Of a DNA stretch of 64,000 nt, positions 1 to 8,230 are shown piece by piece. This DNA comes from Treponema phagedenis (lineage in GTDB: Bacteria; Spirochaetota; Spirochaetia; Treponematales; Treponemataceae): assembly GCF_008153345.1 (NCBI RefSeq), contig NZ_CP042818.1, positions 2,356,001-2,420,000 on the forward strand, written 5' to 3'. Numbering within the stretch: the first letter of the stretch is position 1; each line of letters opens with the position of its first letter. The notes under the pieces are model-generated. The model did no database searches. It worked only from the letters and a program-made list of their open reading frames with translations, and was not told the DNA's origin. The position numbers were made by a program, and so were the translations under genes.

Positions 1-104
1 ATAGTAACATCCGATTGAAATTTTTTTGCCAGTTGGACAAATTCCGTGCCGGGGCGAGTATGTAGTCCTGTCGGATTTGTAATGGTAAGCTCTACTTCTT
101 TCAT
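1..104 (-). CDS. HPr-like phosphocarrier protein, N-terminal part (cut by window edge)
   Basis: The reverse strand starts at ATG 104 behind a good ribosome-binding site (GGGAGGT) and reads MKEVELTITNPTGLHTRPGT and onward, then runs off the window edge. The GLHxRP motif carries the histidine (about residue 15) that accepts phosphate from enzyme I in the sugar phosphotransferase system (PTS), and Thr-Arg-Pro-Gly follows it. HPr proteins are about 85-90 residues, so roughly 60% is missing here. It lies downstream of the ascorbate-type PTS genes on the same strand, 518 bp away and separated by a repeat element, so it may serve that transporter or be general. The family call is firm; which PTS it serves is inferred. 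Confidence 0.8.
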   Translation of the reverse strand, partial: MKEVELTITNPTGLHTRPGTEFVQLAKKFQSDVT

Positions 105-271
105 AATCCACCTCCCATAGTGAGTACTAAGGATGTCATCAAAACAATCATCCTCAAGATTCCAGAATTCTTTTCGTCAATCCTTTTGAGCGAAACCGTA
201 TCTGTCAAAACCTCAATAGTTACGCAGCATATTTTTAAAATTCAATACTTTAAACAATGAGGTTTATTCTA

Positions 272-481
272 GTACAAACATTCTTTTGATAGTTTAATTA
301 GTTTTTTTAATTCAATACAAATCATAAATAATTTTATAAAAAAGAGCCCGACACGGCGCAAGGGCGAACCCTTGGAATTTCTACCTTTGGTTCGCCTACG
401 GTGGGCAATTTACCATAAGAATGCTGAATCTGCAAACCGCTCCGATTAGTACAGCAGCAAGTTAATTACAGAACGTTATAC
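272..481 (+). repeat. Dispersed hairpin element, copy R1
   Basis: The 518-bp gap between the HPr-like gene and IIB has no convincing gene. It holds one copy of the dispersed element: an AT-rich left part, the core GAGCCCGACACGGCGCA, one hairpin module (GGCGAACC ... GGTTCGCC, about 364-399), the conserved segment CAATTTACCATAAGAATGC, and the right end AACGTTATAC ending at 481. The left terminal repeat is poorly preserved, so the left boundary is approximate. Confidence 0.7.
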
Positions 482-622
482 TAGACACACATTCGCACAG
501 CATTATAATTACAGATAAATTTTATTTGCATAATGTACGAATATTTTTGCCCATCGCTATCATAAACCGTTAATACCAAAACCTATATTTGTTACCATTT
601 TGCTATCTGGTTTAAAAATATC

Positions 623-919
623 TTACTTCAATGAAGCAAGATCAGCTTCAAGTATTTTCCCTTCAATTTCTTTTTCATCCAAAAGATTTTTTAGCGCAAT
701 CACTTTTACACCCTTCGCTTTTACCGTTGTAAAAGTTTCCATCAGATTCTCGGGGCAAACAACTGCATGATAACTTTCTGCGGTGCTTTTTGCTTCACCT
801 ATATTTGTGTGATGAATATCCGCGGCAATATTCAGTTTTTTCAAAACCTTTGCCATTTTCATTTTGATAATCTGACTTGACCCCATACCGGATCCGCATG
901 CTACTACAATCTTAATCAT
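623..919 (-). CDS. ulaB: PTS ascorbate-type IIB component
   Basis: 98 residues, the normal size for a free-standing IIB domain. The N-terminal loop VVACGSGMGSSQIIKMK puts the phospho-accepting cysteine at residue 8, followed by the Gly/Ser-rich P-loop and the IKMKM stretch typical of the UlaB/SgaB group. IIB takes phosphate from IIA and passes it to the sugar being moved by IIC. It sits 59 bp downstream of the IIC gene with an intercistronic hairpin between, and a ribosome-binding site (GGAGG) precedes the ATG. No IIA gene is visible in the window, so that component must be encoded elsewhere. The substrate (ascorbate or a related acid sugar) is inferred from the neighbouring ulaG and IIC genes. 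Confidence 0.88.
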   Translation of the reverse strand: MIKIVVACGSGMGSSQIIKMKMAKVLKKLNIAADIHHTNIGEAKSTAESYHAVVCPENLMETFTTVKAKGVKVIALKNLLDEKEIEGKILEADLASLK

Positions 920-947
920 ATATCCTCCAATAAAATATTATTTAGAA

Positions 948-966
948 GCCGCTCACTATGAGCGGC
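948..966 (-). terminator. Intercistronic hairpin between IIC and IIB
   Basis: A perfect 8-bp stem (GCCGCTCA / TGAGCGGC) with a 3-nt loop lies between the stop of the IIC gene and the start of IIB. On the transcribed strand a run of A/T follows but no clean U-tract. It could be a weak attenuator or an mRNA-stabilising stem that sets different levels of membrane and soluble subunits. Confidence 0.5.
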
Positions 967-978
967 ATTTTAAGATTT

Positions 979-2439
979 TTAATTTTCTTCTTCAGAAAGC
1001 GATGCAAAATTTTCTGCAACCACAAAATATTTTTCTCTTTTATACTTCCCAAAATAATACTGAAGCTGCGGTATCGCAAGTAAGAAAATTATACATATTG
1101 CAACGCCTACATACTGCATGCTGTGCATTATGAAGCCGAAAACCGGCCAAACCGTATCCCAGTCAAAGTTACCGTGCCACCCGCCGAATTTTCCAAGTCC
1201 GAAATAAAAAGCAGCAAGCGCTCCTCCCAGTACCTGTACTACTCCTGAAATAAGCGGCAAAATACATGCAGCTTTAACCCCACCCTTTCTGTTGGCAAAA
1301 ACCGCAAAGGTTGCATTATCAAAGAACACAGGAACAAATCCGGTGATGATAAAAATGGGACTCTTAAAAATAATGAGTCCGGCAATAGCGATAAATTGTC
1401 CAAGTGCTCCGAAAAGGAAGCCAATTGTTACCGCATTCGGGTGCCCAAATCCGTATGATGCGGCACAGTCAATTGCAGGCATTGAACCGGGCAATAATTT
1501 TTCAGAGATTCCTTGGAAAGACTCGGTTAATTCTCCAACAAAGAGTCGAACTCCAAGTTGCAGGATTTGAAGATATACGGCAAAGGTGAAAGCTTTTTCT
1601 ACAATATAAAAACCAAAACTTTGTTTTGTTGAAAACCCTTTGTCCAGTTCATGCATGATATCCTGACCGAGTATTGCAATAATGCCACCGAAAAAGAATG
1701 TCATCAAAACCGCTGTTGCCACAATGTTTTCATTAAATATTGAAAGGAAGCCCGGTAGTTTTATATCTTCAAGCTTCTGCTTATTTTTACCGCCTATTTT
1801 TTCGGCAACTTTATCCACGAGCCAAACACCGAACATTTGCTGATGCCCGATTGCGAATCCGCCGCCATCTGTTAATTCTTGTGTGGCACCGACAGTCATA
1901 TTGGAAGAAACCGCCCAATAGGTTCCAAGCAAGAGTCCGAGCATGATAACAACATTAAAGTCCTGCAACGCGGGGAAGCAAAAAAGAACGATCCATAACG
2001 CGGTTGAAGATTGTTGTACCATAATATGACCGGTAATAAAAACAGTTCGAACCTTTGTTAAGCGCCGCGCGATAACCAAAACAAGATTCCATATAAAGGC
2101 TAAAAGCAAAACCTGCACCATCATTGTAAAAGATCTGCCTACATTTTCAACAGCAGCCTGTGCGGCAGCCTGTCCGAAATACGGATCGATAACAGCAGCG
2201 TTTAGCTGGAATCTTTGATTTAAACCCGCAAGAATGGGACGGAAATTTCCAACCAATCCGCCTGCGGCAACATTCAAAATCATGTAGCCGACCGTTGCCT
2301 TTATAAAGCCCGCAAGCGCGTTATAAAATGGTTTGCGCAATAATAGGTAGCCTAAAAAGACAATAAGACCTACAAAAAATGCCGGTTTTGTCAGAATATT
2401 ATTCTGAAAAAACGTCCAAATTGAAATAATAATACCCAT
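979..2439 (-). CDS. ulaA: PTS ascorbate-type IIC permease
   Basis: 486 residues with about ten hydrophobic segments, the size of UlaA/SgaT permeases (about 465 residues). Family-like stretches include the TELTDGGGFAIGHQQMFG region (about residues 187-205) and the CAASYGFGHPNAVTIGFLFGA segment (about 325-345). It moves the sugar across the inner membrane while IIB phosphorylates it. It follows the propeller gene by 42 bp with a good ribosome-binding site (AAGGAGG) and belongs to the same minus-strand operon as ulaG. The family is clear; the transported sugar is inferred from the presence of an ascorbate-6-phosphate lactonase homologue. Confidence 0.92.
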   Translation of the reverse strand: MGIIISIWTFFQNNILTKPAFFVGLIVFLGYLLLRKPFYNALAGFIKATVGYMILNVAAGGLVGNFRPILAGLNQRFQLNAAVIDPYFGQAAAQAAVENVGRSFTMMVQVLLLAFIWNLVLVIARRLTKVRTVFITGHIMVQQSSTALWIVLFCFPALQDFNVVIMLGLLLGTYWAVSSNMTVGATQELTDGGGFAIGHQQMFGVWLVDKVAEKIGGKNKQKLEDIKLPGFLSIFNENIVATAVLMTFFFGGIIAILGQDIMHELDKGFSTKQSFGFYIVEKAFTFAVYLQILQLGVRLFVGELTESFQGISEKLLPGSMPAIDCAASYGFGHPNAVTIGFLFGALGQFIAIAGLIIFKSPIFIITGFVPVFFDNATFAVFANRKGGVKAACILPLISGVVQVLGGALAAFYFGLGKFGGWHGNFDWDTVWPVFGFIMHSMQYVGVAICIIFLLAIPQLQYYFGKYKREKYFVVAENFASLSEEEN

Positions 2440-2481
2440 AAAATCCTCCTTATTTATACAGTTTTTTTACTGTATTTCAGT

Positions 2482-3540
2482 TTATGATAAAAATTCATAT
2501 ACTGCTATTTCATCAATTTCGCGGTTTGTTACCGCGAGGCAATCTTTCCCGTTTCGTTTAAAAAAACAGGCATTTGCCGCTCCCGTATTTTCATCAAGCA
2601 TATCCGCCGCATAGCAACCTTTTTCCGAATCATAATAAAACGCTAAAAGCCGCTTTGCACCCTTTCGGTGTCCTATAAAAACGTATTCTTTTCCGGCAAC
2701 GGTTGCGCGCTCTATTGCATGAGAAAACTCGGCTGCTTCCGGATAGTCATATACTTTTACGTATACACCGTCTTTGCACTCGTAAATTGCTAAAGCATCT
2801 CCGTGAAACGGCGAGATGACCAGCAGCTCTTTTTTGCCGTCAGCATTCAGATCTGCCATTATCGCATCGGATGCGGGAGTGTTTATCAGTTGTTCAATAC
2901 CCCAATCTCCGCTTGGCTGCTCGGGGGGAGTAAAGCGAAACACACCGTTTTCAGCACTGATTATGGCGGTTTGCACGCCGTTGTGTATATCCTTTGTATA
3001 TCCGTGATTTTTAGTCAGCCCGTCCTTAATACACGTAATATGAAGATCCTCTTCCCTTACATTTGCAGGATTAAAAGGATTCGGAAGCACTACTGCATAT
3101 ACTTTACCGGGAGAACTCCAATCATCTTTATGATGATGTTCCGATTTTATGGTACAGAGTATGAGATATCGGTAACCGTTCCGCTCCAGAATATCAAAGC
3201 GGTGCAAAAAAGGCATATCAAGCAGCTTTTTTACTTCCCACTCGGCACCGTTATTTTTCGGCTTTACATGCACAATACATGATTGGGCGGAATCATTCGG
3301 TGAATAAAATTTCTGCGTAGCAAGAAACTCTCCGTCAAAATCGGAAAGCGGAACTATACTCATTGTGCCGCCCGGGCCGTCCCAGACGCTTGATACCTTG
3401 TTTCCCTCTAAATCATATAAATTGCAGGCATCTTGTTTTTCAGCGGCAACCAGCAAATGATCTTTGCCGCTGAAATTTAACGTGCTTACCGCATAGCATT
3501 TTGATAATGTATCAATGCATTTTTTATGCACTTTTATCAT
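2482..3540 (-). CDS. Predicted cytoplasmic beta-propeller (FG-GAP/VCBS-like) protein in the ula operon
   Basis: 352 residues without a signal peptide or membrane segment. The sequence has several blade-like repeats of beta strands; one (about residues 227-245) carries DLNADGKKELLV, the Ca-binding-loop signature of FG-GAP/VCBS blades. It lies between ulaG (20 bp upstream) and the IIC gene (42 bp downstream), so it is co-transcribed with them. I do not recognise a characterised homologue. From context it may be an enzyme or sensor acting on the imported sugar acid, or a lactonase-like propeller, but no catalytic residues can be assigned by eye. Confidence 0.6.
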   Translation of the reverse strand: MIKVHKKCIDTLSKCYAVSTLNFSGKDHLLVAAEKQDACNLYDLEGNKVSSVWDGPGGTMSIVPLSDFDGEFLATQKFYSPNDSAQSCIVHVKPKNNGAEWEVKKLLDMPFLHRFDILERNGYRYLILCTIKSEHHHKDDWSSPGKVYAVVLPNPFNPANVREEDLHITCIKDGLTKNHGYTKDIHNGVQTAIISAENGVFRFTPPEQPSGDWGIEQLINTPASDAIMADLNADGKKELLVISPFHGDALAIYECKDGVYVKVYDYPEAAEFSHAIERATVAGKEYVFIGHRKGAKRLLAFYYDSEKGCYAADMLDENTGAANACFFKRNGKDCLAVTNREIDEIAVYEFLS

Positions 3541-3560
3541 TTACACACCTGTTCCTTTTA

Positions 3561-4664
3561 TTAGAGCATAGAGCGGAACGGAATATTCTGCGGATGTTCA
3601 AAGCAATCTTCAAAACCGCGGCGATGATGATACATTCTCTTATCTTTATCCCGTGGATACACGTATTTACCGCCTACCTCCCAAATAAAGGGATGGAATT
3701 GATAATCAAGGCGATATTTTTTCATATCGTATAATACATTAATTTCATTGGTATCCGCCATGAAGTTTGTCCATACATCATGGTGAATAGGAATAACAAT
3801 CTTGCAGCGCAGAGCTTCCGCCATGCGTAAAATATCAACGGAAGTCATTTTGTCTGCCATACCTATGGGGTTTTCACCAAAAGCACCGAAGGCAACATCA
3901 ATCTCATGATCTTTACCGTGTTTTGCAAAATAAATAGAGTAATGGGAATCGCCTGAATGATAGATATTTCCGCCCGGCGTTTTAATCAGATAGTTTACCG
4001 CTTTATCATCCATATCGGTGGGACAGATTCCGGTAAGCTCTTCTCGATTTTCCGAAGTATCATCGGTAGTAACGAGACAGGTTCTGTCAAAAGAGTCAAG
4101 CGCAATAATTTCAATATCTTTTATTTTAATTTTATCGCCGGGTTTTACGGTTATGCAGCGATCGGCAGGCACGCCCCATTTGAGCCAATATTCAACTGAC
4201 TTTTTCGGTCCGATAAACGGCACAAAGATTTCTTTTCCGTTTATATCAACGGTTTTCATGCCGCTTTTTACAACATGAGCGGCAAAATTCGGATCCATAT
4301 GATCTTGATGATAATGCGTTGCAAGAACGGCATCAACATGTTTTACCGCAAATGGATCGAGAACAAAAGGAATTGCTCGCAAATTGGGCTGCATCATTCT
4401 GCAGCCCGCCATATTCGCCATTTGGTGTCCGGGCTTCATTTTATTATCACCGTGGGTTCTTTTACCGTTGCCGCTCCAGAGGTCTATCGTAATATTACAG
4501 TCTTCCGGTGTTTTTAGCCAAATTCCGGTGCATCCAAGCCACCACATTGCAACCTGATTTTTCGGAACCTGCTCTCCCTCAATTTCTTCGTTTAACCATG
4601 TTCCCCACTCGGGAAAAGTTTCCAGAATCCATTTTTCTCTTGTAATTTCATCAATTTTACTCAT
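3561..4664 (-). CDS. ulaG: L-ascorbate-6-phosphate lactonase family protein (metallo-beta-lactamase fold)
   Basis: 367 residues, close to the 354 of E. coli UlaG. The metal-binding motif THYHQDHMD is at residues 116-124, after an N-terminal half rich in family-typical sequence ([12 protein letters not shown], about 41-52; IDLWSG, about 60-65). Further metal ligands are expected in HSGDSHYS (about 238-245) and IPIHHDVW (about 300). UlaG opens the lactone ring of L-ascorbate-6-phosphate made by the PTS, in the cytoplasm. It is the first gene of the minus-strand operon, with RBS GGAGG and a leader of about 270 nt. No downstream ula enzymes (UlaD, E, F) are visible in the window. Confidence 0.92.
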   Translation of the reverse strand: MSKIDEITREKWILETFPEWGTWLNEEIEGEQVPKNQVAMWWLGCTGIWLKTPEDCNITIDLWSGNGKRTHGDNKMKPGHQMANMAGCRMMQPNLRAIPFVLDPFAVKHVDAVLATHYHQDHMDPNFAAHVVKSGMKTVDINGKEIFVPFIGPKKSVEYWLKWGVPADRCITVKPGDKIKIKDIEIIALDSFDRTCLVTTDDTSENREELTGICPTDMDDKAVNYLIKTPGGNIYHSGDSHYSIYFAKHGKDHEIDVAFGAFGENPIGMADKMTSVDILRMAEALRCKIVIPIHHDVWTNFMADTNEINVLYDMKKYRLDYQFHPFIWEVGGKYVYPRDKDKRMYHHRRGFEDCFEHPQNIPFRSML

Positions 4665-4923
4665 TTTTACCTCCGTAAAAAATTTTTCCGAGAACTAGTC
4701 AAAATCTTACACTTCGCACTGATTCAAAGAAATTTATCGTGAGCTGCTTTTGCGGACACAGGGAATAAAAATCTAAAAATTTTCAGCGCGCTTGCATAAC
4801 AAGCCATGGATAAATAAACAGAGCGGAATCGCCTGCTTGTCTATCCGTATTTTTATTTGTTGATAAGGATAATCAGTTAAACCATGTAAGGCTCAAGCAT
4901 TTTTTAACCGGTTTGATTGCTGT

Positions 4924-4968
4924 TTTGATTATGTTTTAAAGTGTATAATCAAACATTGTATTTGTCAA
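4924..4968 (-). promoter_or_regulatory. Promoter and inverted-repeat operator of the ula operon
   Basis: On the minus strand TTGACA (4963-4968) and TACACT (4940-4945) are 17 bp apart. A perfect 9-bp inverted repeat, TTTGATTAT (4924-4932) and ATAATCAAA (4945-4953) with a 12-bp spacer, covers the -10 box and start point. A third half-site TTTGATT lies at 4912-4918. This is the layout of a repressor operator. Transcription would start near 4933, leaving a leader of about 270 nt before ulaG. The rest of the 380-bp gap shows no gene. Confidence 0.65.
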
Positions 4969-5044
4969 TAATTGATACTCTCGAATAAGGGAAATTTCAT
5001 TTTTTGTTGACAGGAAAGATTAGTGCCAAAATAAAAGATGTCCG

Positions 5045-7693
5045 CTATTTTTGAGGATATAAATTGTTTTTCCAGCGAGTAACCAGCTGCAGCGCTTCAA
5101 GCGGAGTTATTGAATCCGGATTAAGCGAAATAATTTCGTTAATAATCATATCTTCTTCCGAAAAGAGAGTGTTTGAGTTTTCACGCGGAGAGTGATTTTC
5201 AAAAGCTGCGGGGCTGATTATGTCTGCTGTAGTGTTTTGATTTTTTGTTTTTGCAAATAGATCTAAAAGGGTTTGTGCGCGAGCTAATACCGATTCGGGC
5301 ACCCCGGCAAGACGGGCAACATGAATTCCATAGGAATTATTGGATACACCTTCAATAACCTTTTTCAAAAACACAATTTTCTCTTCTGTTTCAAGCACAT
5401 CGAGACAAAAATTCTTTAAGCGAGGATGCTCAAGATACGACAACTCATGATAATGCGTTGCGAAAAGCGTTTTTGCACCGATTTTATTGAGTAAGTATTC
5501 ACTTACGGCGCGGGCAATAGAAAGCCCGTCTTCGGTAGATGTTCCCCTGCCCACCTCGTCCATAATTACCAAGCTTTTTTGAGTTGCAGAGCGTAAAATA
5601 TAGGCGGTTTCAGTCATCTCAACTAAAAAGGTAGATTCTCCGCGCGCAAGATTATCCGAAGCGCCGACTCTGCAAAAAATGCAGTCAACGGGAGTAATAA
5701 CAGCCTTTTCGGCAGGAACAAAGGAGCCTATTTGCGCAAGCAAAACTATCAGGGCGGTCTGCCGCAAATAGGTGCTTTTCCCCGCCATATTCGGTCCGGT
5801 AATAAGAGCAAACGAAGGCAGAGAAGAATCCGATTCGGATGAAAGGTGTAAATCATTTGGAATAAACTCCCCTGCGGGAAGATGTTTTTCCACAACGGGA
5901 TGTCTACCTGCAATAATTTCCAGCTGTCCGTCATCAACAAACGAGGGTTTTACCCAGCCATGTATACTTGCAGCTTGCGCAAAGGACTGAAACACATCAA
6001 GCTCTGCAATTTCAGCAGCAAGTTTTCGCAAAAAAAGATTCTCTTTGTTTATGCGGGAACGTATCTCAAAAAAAATATCCCGTTCACATGCAATGATATT
6101 TTCATCGACATTATTTAATTTAGTTTCAATATCTACGAGTTTGTCAGTAGTAAATCGATCGGCATTGGCAAGAGAGCGGCGGCGAATAAAGTGGTCGGGC
6201 ACCGATTTTAAATTTCCCTTTGTTACTTCTAAAAAATAGCCGAGCATTCTGTTATATTTTATTTTTAAATTATGTATACCTGTTGCTTCTTGCTCTTCCA
6301 ATAAATATTGTTCAAGAATGCTTGTTGCATTATTTCGCATATCATATAATTCATCAAGCTTTTCAGAAAAGCCGCGCTTAATGAGCTTCCCTTCGGTAAA
6401 AATAATTGAACAATCTTCAAGTATCGAGTTTTCCAGTAATGTGAAAAGCTCTATCAGTTTTTGCACTTCCAAGTCCGACAATTTTAAAAAAAAGAGGCTT
6501 TCTTCCGCGCTGATTCGATTAAGGCTGATGCAGGCGTTTAAACTCTGCTTTAAGGCAAGTAAATCTTTTGCGTGAGCGCGCTCCATCGCAAGCCGCCCCG
6601 CAAGCCGCTCAATATCAAAGATATCGGATAAATACTCTTGCACCCGATTAAACGCTCTCTGATTTTTATATAATACGTCCGTTTTTTCTAATCTTTTTTG
6701 AATTTCCGCCTTATCTCTTAAGGGGCGATGCAATCGATAACGTAATAATCTTGCCCCCATTGAGGTTTTTGTATAGCTCAGGGTTTCAAAAACACTGTAA
6801 GCAGAAGTCCCGTCTCGAATATTCTGCAAAATTTCAAGATTTTTCCGTGTTGAGTCGTCCATGGTAACAAAATCGTTTTCTCCGTATACGGAAATACCGG
6901 TAACATGAGAAAGAGGCGCCCCGGAAGTTTGCTCCAAATATTCCAGTAACAGTCCTGCCGGCGGCACTTCAGGAGAATCAACGGTAAGAGAAAATGCTTT
7001 AAGGTTTTCAGTGCCGAAACACATACAAAGCCGCTTTTCCGCAGTTTTCGGATTATACGACCAATCGGGATAAAGATTTTGAAACATATCCGGATATTCG
7101 GCACAGATGTTTTTAAGCTCCGGGATTTCCTGCGGTAGAGATTGCTGAATAAGGATTTCCTTCGGTTGAATTTTCCCCATCTCTTTTTTAAAATTATCAG
7201 CGAATTCCGACAACGGAAAAGAGGTGGCAAAAAAGTATCCGGTACTTACATCGATATAGGCAAAGCCGATGTAAAAATCAAAAGCTTTCTCCGTGCGATA
7301 TTTTTTCGGTGTGCAGTATACCGCCGCAAGATAGTTTGCTTTGCCTTGTTCTAAAAAATCATCTTCAACAGCGGTTCCCGGCGTGATGATTTCTACAACT
7401 CTTCGCTTGGTTAATTCCCCCGGAACAGGATTAGAAACCTGTTCACAGATTGCGATTTTTTTCCCCGCTCGTAAGAGTCTGGCAATATAAATTTTTGCGG
7501 CATGGTAAGGAATTCCGCACATAGGATTTTTGCCCCGCTGCGTAAGCGTCAAGTTAAGCAGCTTGCTAATCTCTATTGCATCTTCATTGAACATTTCATA
7601 AAAATCTCCAAGTCTAAAAAACAATACCGCATCGCGGTGCTCCGCTTTAATCTCTTGGTACTGCCGCATCATTGGAGTTTGTACGTCGTTCAT
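5045..7693 (-). CDS. mutS: DNA mismatch repair ATPase MutS
   Basis: 882 residues, normal for MutS1. Domain I begins with the mismatch-reading motif: RLGDFYEMF (about residues 27-35) includes the Phe-x-Glu element. The ATPase has Walker A GPNMAGKST (about 628-636), Walker B VIMDEVGRGTST and the switch region TLFATHYHEL. It recognises mispaired bases and, with MutL (not in this window), starts repair. The start codon follows directly on the stop codon of the skp-like gene (7694), so the two are translationally close and probably co-transcribed with bamA. A C-terminal helix-turn-helix/tetramer region is present. Confidence 0.97.
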   Translation of the reverse strand: MNDVQTPMMRQYQEIKAEHRDAVLFFRLGDFYEMFNEDAIEISKLLNLTLTQRGKNPMCGIPYHAAKIYIARLLRAGKKIAICEQVSNPVPGELTKRRVVEIITPGTAVEDDFLEQGKANYLAAVYCTPKKYRTEKAFDFYIGFAYIDVSTGYFFATSFPLSEFADNFKKEMGKIQPKEILIQQSLPQEIPELKNICAEYPDMFQNLYPDWSYNPKTAEKRLCMCFGTENLKAFSLTVDSPEVPPAGLLLEYLEQTSGAPLSHVTGISVYGENDFVTMDDSTRKNLEILQNIRDGTSAYSVFETLSYTKTSMGARLLRYRLHRPLRDKAEIQKRLEKTDVLYKNQRAFNRVQEYLSDIFDIERLAGRLAMERAHAKDLLALKQSLNACISLNRISAEESLFFLKLSDLEVQKLIELFTLLENSILEDCSIIFTEGKLIKRGFSEKLDELYDMRNNATSILEQYLLEEQEATGIHNLKIKYNRMLGYFLEVTKGNLKSVPDHFIRRRSLANADRFTTDKLVDIETKLNNVDENIIACERDIFFEIRSRINKENLFLRKLAAEIAELDVFQSFAQAASIHGWVKPSFVDDGQLEIIAGRHPVVEKHLPAGEFIPNDLHLSSESDSSLPSFALITGPNMAGKSTYLRQTALIVLLAQIGSFVPAEKAVITPVDCIFCRVGASDNLARGESTFLVEMTETAYILRSATQKSLVIMDEVGRGTSTEDGLSIARAVSEYLLNKIGAKTLFATHYHELSYLEHPRLKNFCLDVLETEEKIVFLKKVIEGVSNNSYGIHVARLAGVPESVLARAQTLLDLFAKTKNQNTTADIISPAAFENHSPRENSNTLFSEEDMIINEIISLNPDSITPLEALQLVTRWKNNLYPQK

Positions 7694-8209
7694 TTACCTG
7701 GAACCGAGCTCCCTAATTGTTTGTTCGGTAATATCGACAGTGGGACTGTACCAGACAATTCCTGAATCTTTTTGTAGATCTAATACCATCGTATATCCTT
7801 CACTTTCAGCAATTTTTTTTATTGCATTATAGAGTTTACCATAAAATTCATCATCGCTTGTAAGATTTTTCCTAATTGCGGCAAGCTCATCATTTGAAGC
7901 TTTTGAGTATTCCACTAAAAAGCTGGTTTTTGAGGCAATCATCGCGTCATATTTTTGCGCAATATTTTCTTTTCCAACCGCTTCTGCATCAACTTTTTTT
8001 TGGCGAAGCATAATTATCTCATCCGACATTTTTTTTATTTCGGCTTGATGTTTTGCTTTTTTTGCCTCATAATCCCGCACCGCCCGAGAATCACGTAAAA
8101 AAAGCGTATAAATTCGCGATGTATCAATGACGGCAAAACGGGTAATTTGTTGCGCAAATAAAAAAGCGCCGAACATCAAAAAAAATACAATACTCAAATT
8201 TTTTTTCAT
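7694..8209 (-). CDS. skp: OmpH/Skp-family periplasmic chaperone
   Basis: 171 residues with a clear signal peptide (MKKNLSIVFFLMFGAFLFAQ). The mature protein begins with a short strand (RFAVIDTSRIY), passes through a long charged coiled-coil (about residues 40-120) and ends in GYTMVLDLQKDSGIVWYSP, the VxDxxxVxY-type strand of the OmpH fold. Skp holds unfolded outer-membrane proteins in the periplasm for delivery to BamA, whose gene is just upstream (21 bp). The gene abuts mutS with no spacing. The family is recognised by pattern and context. Confidence 0.88.
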   Translation of the reverse strand: MKKNLSIVFFLMFGAFLFAQQITRFAVIDTSRIYTLFLRDSRAVRDYEAKKAKHQAEIKKMSDEIIMLRQKKVDAEAVGKENIAQKYDAMIASKTSFLVEYSKASNDELAAIRKNLTSDDEFYGKLYNAIKKIAESEGYTMVLDLQKDSGIVWYSPTVDITEQTIRELGSR

Positions 8210-8230
8210 TATGAAACAATCTCCTTTATA

